64,000 bases of DNA from Acidobacteriota bacterium (GTDB taxonomy: Bacteria; Acidobacteriota; Terriglobia; UBA7540), in NCBI GenBank assembly GCA_021838785.1, contig JAKCCV010000015.1, forward strand, positions 1-64,000, given 5' to 3'. The position numbers were made by a program, and so were the translations under genes. Under the pieces are notes generated by a model, which had not been told where the DNA came from, searched no databases, and was given only the letters and a program-made list of their open reading frames with translations. Below are positions 24,563 through 34,371 of this stretch, one piece after another. The number at the start of each line of letters is the position of its first letter. Positions within the stretch are counted from its first letter, which is position 1.

Positions 24563-27478
24563 CTACAGCATCTTTTCGATGATTCCCGGCACGGCGGCGA
24601 GCGATTCATCGAGCTTTTGGGGATTCTTTCCGCCCGCTTCCGCTAAATCCTTGCGGCCGCCGCCCGTGCCTTCGAGGATTTTGGCGGCTTCGCGGACGAT
24701 CTTGCCGGCATCGAGCCGCTCGGTTAAATCCTTGGTCACGCCGATGACCAACGCGGCCTTGCCATCGCCGCTCGTGCCCAGGGCAATCACGCCCGAGCCG
24801 AGCTTGGCGCGAAGGGTGTCAATCATCTGGCGCAAGGCGGCGCGGTCAGTTACCTTCACGCGCTCAGCGATCACGCGCACGCCCTTCACATCGCGCGCGC
24901 GGCTGAGAAGATCGCCCGCCTCGCTCGTTGCACGGTTCATTTGCTGAGCTTCGAGCTGCTTGCGAAGCTTCTTCTCCGATTCGGCAAGCTTTTCGGCCGA
25001 TTCCAAGACTTCCTCCGGCTTCGAGCGCAACACCTGGGCCAGGGCGCCAAGCGTTTGCGTTTCAAGGCGCAGATAATCCAGCAAGCCTTTGCCCGTCAGC
25101 GCCTCAATGCGGCGCGTGCCGGCGCTGACGCTGCCTTCAGAAACGATCTTGAACAAGCCGATATCGCCCGTCCGCCGAACGTGCGTTCCCCCGCAGAGTT
25201 CTTTCGAGAACTTGCCGTCGGCAATCGAAACCACGCGGACTTTGTCTCCGTACTTTTCGCCGAACAGCGCCATCGCGCCCGATTCGATGGCTTGGTCGAG
25301 ATCCATAACCTCCGTGTGAACTTCTTCGTTCGTTAGGACGTGCTGGTTCACCAAATCTTCGATGTCGAGAAGGTCTTGCTCGCCGAGCGGCGCGAAGTGC
25401 GTGAAATCAAAGCGCAGCCGGTCGGGCGCGACGAGCGAGCCGGCTTGCTTCGAGTGCGGGCCGACAATTTCGTGTAGCGCGGCATGAAGCAGGTGCGTGG
25501 CGGTGTGGTTTCGCCGGATGGCGTCGCGGCGTTCGGCGTCCACCACGGCCGTCACCATGTCGCCGGCACGAATCACATCGCGGGCCACGGCTTTGTGCGC
25601 GATGACGCCCGCCACCGGCCGGTACGTGTCCGTGATGTGCGCCACCTCGTGAGCGCTTCCCGGCGCGTAAAAGTGCCCCGTGTCCCCAACCTGCCCGCCC
25701 GCCTCGGCATAAAACGGCGTGTGGTCAAGAACGATTTCAAGCTCCTCGCCGGCGCTCACCTCGTTGACGATTTCACCCTTCTGGACGAGCGCAACGATTT
25801 GGCAGTTCTCCGAGCGAGTCTGCCGATAGCCGTCAAACTCGGTCTTCTGATCCTCGGCGATGTCCCGATAGACCGGCAGCGCCACTTTCTTCTCCGCGCC
25901 CTTCCAAGACGCGCGAGCACGCTCGCGCTGCTTTTGCATTTCCGCGTTGTAGCCTTCCATGTCAACATCAAGGCCGTAGTTCCTCACAATGTCGCGGACA
26001 AAATCGGGGCGAAGGCCGAAGGTGTCGTACAGCCTAAATAACTCACCTCCCGGTATCCACGCCACTCCGGGCGGCGGGACCCTCGCAGGGCGCGGCCGTG
26101 TTCGCACGTTTTGCATAAGAGTCTCCAGCAGCGTAGTTTCGGCGATAGTGTCGACGTGCTGGCTCAGTCCGTAATTGATCCTTAACGCGAACGCGTCGGC
26201 AAGATCTGGTCCGCCATAGGCCCCGCCAACCCATCCCGGCAGATTTCCCCTCGAAGCGTCGTCCACGTTTTTGATCTCGGCGACGCGCTCCATCCTAGCG
26301 CCGCGGACAACGTGCAAATCCGCGAACGCGCCGCTCGGGAATACAACGGCGGACTCTTGCAACTTTTCGACTCCCGACCGTGTCGTCAGCGCATACCGTT
26401 CCTCTTCGACCTTAATCGCTTTCACGACGTGCGGCGCGTTTTGGGCGAGTTCGGGATAAGCGTCCTTCATCATTTCGGCGACGTGGCCGGAGATTTTGAA
26501 AAGGAACGGTTCATTCAGGCCGAGGGTTTGGCCGTGGTAGAGGGCACGGCGTATAATGTGGCGTAGCACGTAGCCGCGGCCTTCGTTCGAGGGCAGCACG
26601 CCGTCGGAGATCAGAAACGTGGCGGCGCGGGCGTGGTCGGCGATGATGCGAAGGGAAATGTCGGTTTCGTGGTTTGCGCCATATTCGACGTTAGCCAATT
26701 CCGCCGCTTCCTCGATCAGCGGCTTGAAGAGGTCGGTATCGAAATTCGAGATTTTGCCTTGCAGCACGGCCGCCAGGCGTTCGAGGCCCGCGCCGGTGTC
26801 AATCGAGGGGCGGGGAAGCGGCGTCAGCTTGCCGGATTCGTCGCGGTTGAACTGCATGAAAACCAAATTCCAGATTTCGACGTAGCGGCCACAGTCGTCG
26901 GGGCAGGGAAATTTGCAGTCTTTGTGGCCGAGGTCGCTCGCTTCGGGGCCCATGTCGTAGTGGATTTCCGAGCACGGGCCGCAGGGGCCGGTTTCGCCCA
27001 TTTGCCAGAAATTTTCTTTCTCGCCGAAGCGGAAGATTCGCTCTCGCGGAATGATTTTCGCCCAAATCGCCTCGGCTTCATCGTCCTCGCGGAACACGGT
27101 CGCGTAGAGTCGCTCCTTCGGAATCGCAAAATCCTGCGTGACCAGTTCCCAGGCCCAGGGGATGGCGTCTGACTTGAAATAATCGCCAAAACTGAAATTG
27201 CCGAGCATCTCAAAGAAGGTGTGATGGCGGCGGGTGCGGCCGACTTGCTCCAAATCGTTGTGCTTGCCACCAGCGCGGACGCACTTCTGTACCGAACAGG
27301 CCCGCGAATAGCTTCGCTTCTCGATGCCCAAAAAGACGTCCTTGAACTGGTTCATGCCTGCGTTCGAGAAGAGCAGCGTCGGGTCGTTGGCGGGCACGAG
27401 CGAGGAGGAAGGAACCACGCGATGACCTCGCTCCGCAAAGAACCTCAGAAATCGTTTTCGAATCTCGTCAGAGTTCAT
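24563..27478 (-). CDS. alaS: alanyl-tRNA synthetase with an internal insertion
   Basis: A 971-residue enzyme charging tRNA-Ala. The class II catalytic core (MNSDEIRKRFLRFFAERGH start, NAGMNQFKDVFLG), tRNA recognition, editing domain (HTATHLLHAALHEI and CGGTHVRRTGD zinc-type residues) and C-Ala domain are all present. Usual length is about 880. The excess is an insertion of roughly 90 residues between GVEKLQESAV and GGELFRLYDTFGL (about 26050-26345), in frame. Start 27478 matches the family N-terminus. Upstream are recX and pilT on the same strand, 85 bp away. Confidence 0.95.
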   Translation of the reverse strand: MNSDEIRKRFLRFFAERGHRVVPSSSLVPANDPTLLFSNAGMNQFKDVFLGIEKRSYSRACSVQKCVRAGGKHNDLEQVGRTRRHHTFFEMLGNFSFGDYFKSDAIPWAWELVTQDFAIPKERLYATVFREDDEAEAIWAKIIPRERIFRFGEKENFWQMGETGPCGPCSEIHYDMGPEASDLGHKDCKFPCPDDCGRYVEIWNLVFMQFNRDESGKLTPLPRPSIDTGAGLERLAAVLQGKISNFDTDLFKPLIEEAAELANVEYGANHETDISLRIIADHARAATFLISDGVLPSNEGRGYVLRHIIRRALYHGQTLGLNEPFLFKISGHVAEMMKDAYPELAQNAPHVVKAIKVEEERYALTTRSGVEKLQESAVVFPSGAFADLHVVRGARMERVAEIKNVDDASRGNLPGWVGGAYGGPDLADAFALRINYGLSQHVDTIAETTLLETLMQNVRTRPRPARVPPPGVAWIPGGELFRLYDTFGLRPDFVRDIVRNYGLDVDMEGYNAEMQKQRERARASWKGAEKKVALPVYRDIAEDQKTEFDGYRQTRSENCQIVALVQKGEIVNEVSAGEELEIVLDHTPFYAEAGGQVGDTGHFYAPGSAHEVAHITDTYRPVAGVIAHKAVARDVIRAGDMVTAVVDAERRDAIRRNHTATHLLHAALHEIVGPHSKQAGSLVAPDRLRFDFTHFAPLGEQDLLDIEDLVNQHVLTNEEVHTEVMDLDQAIESGAMALFGEKYGDKVRVVSIADGKFSKELCGGTHVRRTGDIGLFKIVSEGSVSAGTRRIEALTGKGLLDYLRLETQTLGALAQVLRSKPEEVLESAEKLAESEKKLRKQLEAQQMNRATSEAGDLLSRARDVKGVRVIAERVKVTDRAALRQMIDTLRAKLGSGVIALGTSGDGKAALVIGVTKDLTERLDAGKIVREAAKILEGTGGGRKDLAEAGGKNPQKLDESLAAVPGIIEKML

Positions 27479-27563
27479 AATTGGGCTTCGTGTATTGAAA
27501 CGCTCACACTGGGAAAGCGCGAAATAGGCCTTTCCGCCGCCCGGGAGAGCAGGATCGCGGTGC

Positions 27564-28085
27564 TTATTTCGGCTCGTCCTCGATGATTTCGATGCCGTCC
27601 TCATCCGCCACCGGCTGGAGCTCGGGCCGAGAGCGGACTGCTTTCATAATATCATCGGGGCGGAAGCCGCGGCGAAGCAGGCTCTGACAGAGCGAGGCGA
27701 AGCGAGCGCGGGTGAACGGGTGACGGATGGCCGGGATCTTCTTGTCGAGGATTTGTTCGAGCGCGAGTCGCTCATCCACGCCGTCGTAAGCGCGCTCGAG
27801 AGCCGGCTCGATGACGCGATAATCCACCAGCTTGGCCCTCAATTCTCGGCGGGTGCGGATACGTCCCAGACGTCGGCGGGCAAGAGAGCGGGCGGCCTGT
27901 TCGGCGAACTGGGCGTCATTGAGGAAGCCGAGCTCGCGGAGGCGGTGGATGGTCTGGGGAATGGCTTCGCCGGAATCGGGATATTTTCGCGCCAAAGCGC
28001 GGCGCATCTCCGCCGTGGAATACGGCCGGCGGGAAAGCATGCGCAGCGCCGCCTGGAAAGGGTCGCTCTCCTTACCTCGGGGCAT
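27564..28085 (-). CDS. recX: regulatory protein RecX
   Basis: A 173-residue protein made of helical RecX repeats: ALRMLSRRPYSTAEMRRALARK, then LRELGFLNDAQFAEQAARS and RRRLGRIRTRRELRAKL. RecX binds RecA filaments and controls recombination. Start 28085 (MPRGKES) gives a normal RecX length and overlaps the pilT stop by 14 bp, indicating coupled translation; the longer frame would lie well inside pilT. recA is not in the window. The C-terminus has an acidic tail. Confidence 0.88.
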   Translation of the reverse strand: MPRGKESDPFQAALRMLSRRPYSTAEMRRALARKYPDSGEAIPQTIHRLRELGFLNDAQFAEQAARSLARRRLGRIRTRRELRAKLVDYRVIEPALERAYDGVDERLALEQILDKKIPAIRHPFTRARFASLCQSLLRRGFRPDDIMKAVRSRPELQPVADEDGIEIIEDEPK

Positions 28086-29208
28086 AGCGACCCCCCTGAG
28101 CCGCTCTCTCCATCTCCTCGCGCGCCGCGTCCGCGGTAGTGCGGATGCCCTGGATGCGCAGCCTGAATTCGTCGGGGTTGGAAGAGTAGAGAAGAGCTTC
28201 GTCAAGGGTGATCAGGCCCTGGGTAAACAGGTCATAGAGCGACTGGTCGAAGGTCTGCATGCCGTACTGCGAGACGCCGCCGGCGATGGCTTCCTTGATC
28301 ATCCGTGTCTTGTCGGGGTTGGTGATGCAGTCGCGGATGAATTCGGTCGCAATGAGGATTTCACAAGCCGGCACGCGGCCGATGCCGTCGGATTTGCGCA
28401 CCAGGCGCTGCGAGATGACCGCCTTGAGCGTGGTGGCCAACAGCAGGCGGATCTGCTTCTGTTCCGGCGGCGGGAAGACAGCGATGATACGCTGTACGGT
28501 TTCTGTGGCGTCCAGGGTGTGCAAGGTCGAAAAGACCAAGTGGCCGGTTTCGGCCGCGATGAGCGCCGTGTGAATGGTTTCGAGATCGCGCATTTCGCCC
28601 ACCAGAATGACGTCGGGGTCCTGCCGGAGGGCGGCGCGCAGCGCGGAGCCGAAGCTCGGCGTGTCCACCTCGACCTCGCGCTGGTTGACGAACCCTTTCT
28701 TGTCGCGGTGAAGGAATTCAATCGGGTCTTCAATGGTGATGATGTGGTCGGTGCGCGTGGAATTGATGCGATCCACCATGGCGGCGAGCGTGGTGGATTT
28801 GCCGCTGCCCGTCGTGCCCGTGACCAGGACCAGTCCGCGGCTCTCTTGGCAAATTTTATCGGTTACGCGCGGAAGATAGAGTTCCTCTAAGGTCCGAATC
28901 TTGGTCGGAATGACCCGGAGCACCATGCCGACGTTGCCGCGCTGCTGGAAGACGTTGACGCGGAAGCGGCCCAGGCCCGCCACGCCGTAAGCCATGTCGA
29001 GCTCGGTGTTTTCCTTGAACTTCTGCTTCTGGCGGTTGGTCATCATGCTGAAGGCCATGTTCAGCATGTCTTCGCCGGAAACGCGCGGATATTGGGTGAG
29101 GGGTTTCAACTCGCCGTCCACGCGAACATAAGGATAATTACCCACCTTCAGATGAAGGTCGGAGGCCTTGTTCTCACAAGCCGTTCGCAGAAGCTCGTCA
29201 ATGGTCAT
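28072..29208 (-). CDS. pilT: twitching motility ATPase PilT
   Basis: A 378-residue hexameric ATPase that drives retraction of type IV pili. N-terminal PAS-like domain (ASDLHLKVGNYPYVRVDG), Walker A GTTGSGKST, Walker B DVILVGEMRDLETI, His box HLVFSTLHT, and a C-terminal Arg-rich helix are all present. Start 29208 (MTIDELLRTACEN) matches the family N-terminus. Because the pilus assembly genes are not here, its partners must be elsewhere. It is followed by recX with overlap. Confidence 0.95.
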   Translation of the reverse strand: MTIDELLRTACENKASDLHLKVGNYPYVRVDGELKPLTQYPRVSGEDMLNMAFSMMTNRQKQKFKENTELDMAYGVAGLGRFRVNVFQQRGNVGMVLRVIPTKIRTLEELYLPRVTDKICQESRGLVLVTGTTGSGKSTTLAAMVDRINSTRTDHIITIEDPIEFLHRDKKGFVNQREVEVDTPSFGSALRAALRQDPDVILVGEMRDLETIHTALIAAETGHLVFSTLHTLDATETVQRIIAVFPPPEQKQIRLLLATTLKAVISQRLVRKSDGIGRVPACEILIATEFIRDCITNPDKTRMIKEAIAGGVSQYGMQTFDQSLYDLFTQGLITLDEALLYSSNPDEFRLRIQGIRTTADAAREEMERAAQGGRYAPR

Positions 29209-29319
29209 GGGAATTGCCTCGCTGACTGGTCTTCCAGCTTCACGAAACGGTAGCACACGTTGACGGGCAAGTCAAAGGTTGTTCGGAGTTTTTCCGGAGC
29301 GTACCGGGAGAGGGGAGCT

Positions 29320-30957
29320 TCAGCCCGTCGCCGAAGGGACGAGTCGGGAAATCTCTTCCCAGTGGATCTCATAGATACCGACGGGCTTCTGTTTGCCCTT
29401 CACCAAGATCGGCGGAAGCTTAGCGAGGGGAAACTGTCCCTTCACCAGAGCGGAAGTCGAATCCGAGATCAGAATTTTCCCTCCCTCAGCTTGGGCGCAG
29501 AGGCGCGAGGCCAAATTGACCGCATCGCCGATGACCGTGAAGTCCATTCGTCGGGTTGAGCCGATGTTGCCGGCCGTGACCGGTCCCGTGTTGATACCGA
29601 TGCCGACCTCGAGGGTGGTTCGGCCACGATGCTGCCACTCTGTATTCAGGCGGGCCAGGGCCCGCTGCATGGCGATGCCCGCCCGGATGGCGCGCGCGGC
29701 ATCGTCGGGCCGGGCAATAGGCGTCCCAAACAAAGCCATCAGGCCGTCACCCATGTATTTATCCAGCGTGCCGGCGAATTCAAATACGACCTCCGTCATC
29801 TCGCTAAAATACTCATTGAGCAACTCCACCACTTGAGCCGGCTCCATTCCTTCCGAAATGCGGGTAAAGCCGCGGATATCGGTAAAAAGGATGGTCGCCA
29901 CCTGATTTTCGCCTCCCAGTCGAATACTGTGCGGGTTAGCCTGGATTTTTTCTACGACGGCAGCGCTCAAAAATCGCTCCAGGGCGTTGCGTTCGACCGC
30001 GCGACGAGCCAGTTCCTGATGGGCGCGGGCGTTTTCAAAGCTGAGGGCGGCCTCGGCGGCGATAATGCTAAAAATGTTTAACTCCTCTTTGGAGAAGGCA
30101 TAGGGTCGCGTGAGGCAATCCACATAAAACAACCCATAAAAATTCTCCTTGTGCATAAGGGGCGCGCACATGGCGGAGCGAACGCCGGAGACGCGCAAAC
30201 TTTCGCTCGCATTGAACCGCTGATCGCTCGCCACATCGTAGATGAGCAACGGCAGCCGCTCGCTCATAACCCTCCGAACCAGGCTTTGAGAAAGCGCCAC
30301 CCCATGCTGGCTGCTGCGCAACCGCTCGTCCTTGTAAAGCATCACGGCGGGCTTAAAGCCGCGCTTTTCCTCGTCCAGGAGCATCACGAAGCCGCGCTCC
30401 ACGTTTTCCAGGTGAAACACCAGTTCCATAACACGGCGCATCGCTTCGTCGGTCGTGAGCGCCGTCGAAAGCGCCTTCCCCACCCCGGCCAGCACCCTGA
30501 GGACCTTGTTCTCCCGTTCTACGGCTCGCAGGCGATCTTCGGCCGACCCAATTACCGTTTGACTGGGATCCTCTCCACTACGCCGAAGCACGGCGCCCAG
30601 GTTTTCCGAGAGACCGGCCAACTGGCTGTCCGGCCGGTTGCCTACCTCCACATGCATGGCGCGTCCCTCGGCAGACTCATACTTGAGCTGATACATGCCG
30701 ATCTGGATTTGGTCCTGGTCGGAGAGCGGGTGCTGCTCGATTCTTTGCCCGTTGACCAAGGTCCCGTTCAGGCTGCCAAGGTCCCACAGCACCGCCCGGC
30801 TGTCTGCGTTGATCTCAAGTTTGGTGTGATGTCGGGAAACGCTGGCGTGGTTTAGGACGAGATCGTTCGATTCCGCCCGGCCGATCTCAATCGTCGGCCG
30901 AGTGATTTCGAAAACTTCCATCTGCCCGCTCGGCTGCGTAATGACCAATCGCGCCAT
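29320..30957 (-). CDS. FHA-GAF-class III adenylate/guanylate cyclase
   Basis: A 545-residue signalling enzyme. Order: FHA domain (about 10-95, IEIGRAESNDLVLNH then SRHHTKLE), a GAF domain (about 170-320, ALTTDEAMRRVMELVF), and a class III cyclase domain (about 360-535). Catalytic metal aspartates are in LFTDIRGFT and YMGDGLMALFG, and the transition-state Asn/Arg pair is in NLASRL. It should make cAMP or cGMP in response to a small ligand and to phospho-Thr partners bound by FHA. It is divergent from the Ser/Thr kinase gene 200 bp away, a plausible functional pair. Start 30957 (MARLVITQ) is preferred over 31032. Confidence 0.9.
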   Translation of the reverse strand: MARLVITQPSGQMEVFEITRPTIEIGRAESNDLVLNHASVSRHHTKLEINADSRAVLWDLGSLNGTLVNGQRIEQHPLSDQDQIQIGMYQLKYESAEGRAMHVEVGNRPDSQLAGLSENLGAVLRRSGEDPSQTVIGSAEDRLRAVERENKVLRVLAGVGKALSTALTTDEAMRRVMELVFHLENVERGFVMLLDEEKRGFKPAVMLYKDERLRSSQHGVALSQSLVRRVMSERLPLLIYDVASDQRFNASESLRVSGVRSAMCAPLMHKENFYGLFYVDCLTRPYAFSKEELNIFSIIAAEAALSFENARAHQELARRAVERNALERFLSAAVVEKIQANPHSIRLGGENQVATILFTDIRGFTRISEGMEPAQVVELLNEYFSEMTEVVFEFAGTLDKYMGDGLMALFGTPIARPDDAARAIRAGIAMQRALARLNTEWQHRGRTTLEVGIGINTGPVTAGNIGSTRRMDFTVIGDAVNLASRLCAQAEGGKILISDSTSALVKGQFPLAKLPPILVKGKQKPVGIYEIHWEEISRLVPSATG

Positions 30958-31157
30958 TGAGCCTGCTCTCGGGGCTTTGCGCCCGGGAAATGATTCTCTA
31001 GCGCCACTGCGGCATCCTAACGAAACGGTCATGGCAAGTCAATGCTCGGCCTAGTTAATGCTTGGATGGATAATGGATCCGGCTTCCGTTCGATGAAAAG
31101 CCGTGGTACCATCCCCGAGCAGGGAGCTTCGCGGTCGCCCTTGAGAGCGCCTAGGCT

Positions 31158-32849
31158 GTGAATAAAATTGGCCGTTACGAAGTTATCGAGGAATTAGGGC
31201 GCGGCACGGCAGGAACCGTTTACAAAGCGTTTGATCCGACGATCCGCCGCCTGGTAGCAATTAAGGTTCTTTCGTTGCCGACTTCGCCCTCCCACGGAAG
31301 CAGCGGCGCCATCTCCGCCAAAGACCCTTTGTTAGAGGCGCGCATGGCCGGTTGCTTGGCTCACCCCAATATTGTCACCATTTATGACGCAGTCACGGAT
31401 GAAGAGAGTAAGTTGCATTACATCGTTATCGAATACGTGGAAGGGCGCACCCTTGAGCACATCCTAGCACAGAATCCCTTGCCCCCCACAAGTCAGGCGC
31501 TCAACTGGGTTCGGCAGATTGCGGAGGCGCTCGATTACGCCCATCAACGTCAGATTGTCCACCGTGACCTCAAGCCCGCCAACATTTTGATTACAGAAAA
31601 AGGCCAAATAAAAATTACCGACTTTGGCATCGCTCGAAAGGCATCCCTGGAGGCAACGGTCAGCACCATGGCCATGGCGGGCACGCCGTCTTATATGTCC
31701 CCGGAACAGATTACCGGCGTCAAGCTCGACGGCCGCAGCGACCTTTTCTCCCTTGGAATCATTCTCTACGAAATGCTGGTGGGGCAGAGACCGTTTGCGG
31801 GCGAACTAGCGACGGTGATGTTCAAAACGGTTTACGAAGACATTCCCCCTCCCCGCAAGCTCAAACCGGATATCCAACCGGAAATCGAGGAAGTCGTCAT
31901 GCGTTGTCTGGCCAAGGACCCGCGGCAGCGCTATCCGACGGCGGGGGAACTGCTTGCAGACCTTAGCCGCGCCGAGACCTCATCAGCAACTCCCGGACAG
32001 GCTGCCGATAAGGCGGAGGGCAAGCCGACTCATGGGCATCAACCCGATGTGGCTGAAACCGTCGGTGGCAGCCCGACTCTCTTCCGACCTGGCCAAAAAA
32101 TCGTCTGGGGTGGTCTCGCCGCTGCGGTGTTGCTGGCCGCAGTGGGAGCCGTCGTTTACCATCGAATTCGGACACTGACGGCTCCCGTGCCGCCGCCGCC
32201 GCGATTGTCGGCCAAGGTACCCCCACCTCCAAGCTCTGTTTGGGACACGAAACCGTTCGCGGCCTCTCGCGTCTCCGCTACACCAATCGAGCCTGCTTCC
32301 GGCGCCAGGCGACAAACAAGGCTCACCGAACCTCCGCCTGTCCACTCCTCTGCCCTTGCAAGCACGCCGGGAAACAGCGCGCTCCCTCCACCAGCCCAGC
32401 CGACCTCTGGAGCAACTCCGACTTTATCGGCCGCCGCTCCCGTAGCTCCGGTTGGGTCTTCCGTTTCCCAAAATCCGGCTGAAGCCCCAGAGGGCCAAGG
32501 CAAGACAATTATTCGCGTGATTTGCCAGTATCCCTTTGCCAAAGGTACGCTTACACTCATGCACGGAAACAAGGTTCTGTTCAGATGGGAGCTACAAGGG
32601 AAGAAAAAGCGCCGCATCCTGTTTCTGGGAGGTGGCTACCAGGGCCGGCTCTCTGAAACAATCGCCGTGCCGGCCGCCCTGCGGCAGATCACGGTGCAGG
32701 CTTCCTCCAGCCGAGGAAAACGAATCTTCAGGAAGACCGTCCCGCTCCAATTCAATACCGCTTCGCCATCAAAACCCACCCTCAGCCTCGTCATAGATAA
32801 TGGCCACTTGCACGCTCGATGGCTCGGAGTGTCCAAGACGTCTCGCTAA
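31158..32849 (+). CDS. membrane Ser/Thr protein kinase (PknB-like)
   Basis: A 563-residue Hanks-type kinase beginning with GTG at 31158. The kinase domain (about 5-270) has the Gly loop LGRGTAGTVY, Lys36 in VAIKV, HRDLKPAN with catalytic Asp137, DFG at Asp155 and GTPSYMSPEQ. A juxtamembrane stretch leads to one membrane helix (about 316-336, WGGLAAAVLLAAVGAVVYH). Outside is a long Pro/Ala/Ser-rich linker and a small beta-rich domain (about 455-555) of unknown ligand. It faces the FHA-cyclase gene; FHA domains bind phospho-Thr, so the cyclase may be a substrate or partner (inference). Confidence 0.92.
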   Translation: MNKIGRYEVIEELGRGTAGTVYKAFDPTIRRLVAIKVLSLPTSPSHGSSGAISAKDPLLEARMAGCLAHPNIVTIYDAVTDEESKLHYIVIEYVEGRTLEHILAQNPLPPTSQALNWVRQIAEALDYAHQRQIVHRDLKPANILITEKGQIKITDFGIARKASLEATVSTMAMAGTPSYMSPEQITGVKLDGRSDLFSLGIILYEMLVGQRPFAGELATVMFKTVYEDIPPPRKLKPDIQPEIEEVVMRCLAKDPRQRYPTAGELLADLSRAETSSATPGQAADKAEGKPTHGHQPDVAETVGGSPTLFRPGQKIVWGGLAAAVLLAAVGAVVYHRIRTLTAPVPPPPRLSAKVPPPPSSVWDTKPFAASRVSATPIEPASGARRQTRLTEPPPVHSSALASTPGNSALPPPAQPTSGATPTLSAAAPVAPVGSSVSQNPAEAPEGQGKTIIRVICQYPFAKGTLTLMHGNKVLFRWELQGKKKRRILFLGGGYQGRLSETIAVPAALRQITVQASSSRGKRIFRKTVPLQFNTASPSKPTLSLVIDNGHLHARWLGVSKTSR

Positions 32850-32917
32850 TCCCAAATGCGTCTCGCAAGCCGGATGAGGCATGAGGCCGCTGCTGAGCGC
32901 CCGTCCCATCGAATCAA

Positions 32918-33862
32918 TTAGCCTTGCGTGGCTACCGGTTGGTTACAGTACGTCAGCCAACCGTAGGTGTCTTCCCCTTGACCCTGCACGATGCTCATAA
33001 AGCGGCTCTGAAGCTTGCGGGTGATGGGCCCCGGTTGTCCTTTGCCGACAACAACTCGGTCCACCGAACGGATGGGCGTGATTTCGGCTGCCGTGCCTGT
33101 GAAGAAGACTTCATCGGCGATGTAAAGGGCCTCGCGGGGAAGCGGTTGCTCGACAACCCGAATACCCATTTCCTCGGCCAGCGTGATGACCGAAGCCCTT
33201 GTTATGCCTGGAAGAATGGAAGATGCGAGCGGAGGCGTGAGCAGAGTCCCCTGGCGGGCGATAAAGATGTTTTCGCCGCTCCCTTCGCTGATATTGCCAT
33301 GGACGTCGAGGGCGATGCCTTCTACGTAGCCGTTGGTGAGAGCTTCCATTTTGATAAGCTGGGCGTTCATATAGTTCGCGGCAGCCTTCGCCATGGATGG
33401 GAGGGTATTGGGCGCGATGCGCTGCCACGAGGTGACGCAAACATCCACGCCTTGCTTCAAGGCTTCCTCGCCCAGATATTTTCCCCATTTCCATGCCAGG
33501 AGGTAGATTTCCACGGGATTTTTGAGCGGACTCACGCCTAAATCCCCATAACCCCGAAAAATCAACGGTCGAATATAGCAGGAGGGAACGTGGTTCACGC
33601 GCGTTAGCTCCACTATCGCCTGCTCCAGTTGGTCGGTCGTAAAATCGAGGTTCATACGATAGATTTTGCAGGAGTCCACGAGGCGCTGCGCGTGGTCCTT
33701 CAGGCGGAAGATGGCCGGACCTTGAGGCGTGTCATAACACCGAATGCCTTCAAACAGGCATGAACCATAACTAACAACATGCGAGGCTACGTGGATGTTC
33801 GCCTCACTCCAGGCAATAAATTTTCCGTTGTGCCAAACCCTCTCGTAGTATTCAATCGCCAT
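32918..33862 (-). CDS. ilvE: branched-chain amino acid aminotransferase
   Basis: A 314-residue PLP enzyme of fold type IV that makes Val, Leu and Ile from their keto acids. The PLP Lys lies in MAKAAANYMNAQL; substrate and cofactor motifs GIALDVHGNISEGSGENIF and FFTGTAAEITPIRSVD are typical of IlvE. Start 33862 (MAIEYYERVWHNGKFI) fits the family N-terminus and has GGAG upstream; the longer frame is not used. It stands alone, convergent with the kinase gene. Confidence 0.95.
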   Translation of the reverse strand: MAIEYYERVWHNGKFIAWSEANIHVASHVVSYGSCLFEGIRCYDTPQGPAIFRLKDHAQRLVDSCKIYRMNLDFTTDQLEQAIVELTRVNHVPSCYIRPLIFRGYGDLGVSPLKNPVEIYLLAWKWGKYLGEEALKQGVDVCVTSWQRIAPNTLPSMAKAAANYMNAQLIKMEALTNGYVEGIALDVHGNISEGSGENIFIARQGTLLTPPLASSILPGITRASVITLAEEMGIRVVEQPLPREALYIADEVFFTGTAAEITPIRSVDRVVVGKGQPGPITRKLQSRFMSIVQGQGEDTYGWLTYCNQPVATQG

Positions 33863-34333
33863 CGAACTTTCTCCGTCCTTTCCCGCGCGCTTTTGCCTGC
33901 CCGGCGCGGAATGCCTCTTGTCGTGCCGCCTCCCCAAAACGGCGGACCAACGAATTATAGCATGATGCCCAGTGCGGCTTCCGCCAATGGGCGTTTGGAG
34001 TTTCCTTTGAAGACAAGGGAATGACACCTGGCCCGGAGGGAGAGGGGCGATACAAAAATCCAGGGAATGGGTTCGCGCGGGGGAAACAGGTAGGAACGCA
34101 AAAGCGATTGGCCTGCCGTGGCGGGACCGTCAGGCCGCCGCTCGCAGACGATATTGAGGCAAGACTTTGTAAAATCGGATGCTTTGACAATCTGCGGCGG
34201 TCGAGCGCCGCGTCGCCGTTCGTCTGAAGGCCACGATCCTCTGGCTTCTTGAGTATGACCTTTGGGTGGTGTTTGAGCCTTCATCCGTCAGGGTGGGAGG
34301 GTGAAAGCCGCTGTGAAAAAACAAAAATAACTC
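33863..34333. other. divergent spacer upstream of the dcw cluster
   Basis: About 470 bp between ilvE (minus) and the mraZ promoter. It must hold the ilvE promoter. No supportable gene, hairpin or repeat was recognised. Confidence 0.45.
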
Positions 34334-34362
34334 TTGACAAGGCCAAAATCAGAACGTATAGT
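34334..34362 (+). promoter_or_regulatory. sigma70-type promoter of the dcw cluster
   Basis: TTGACA at 34334-34339 and TATAGT at 34357-34362 are separated by exactly 17 bp, a near-consensus housekeeping promoter. It lies about 105 bp before mraZ and directly before the MraZ-type boxes, so it is the natural promoter of the cluster. Confidence 0.85.
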
Positions 34363-34371
34363 TCGTGGGCA

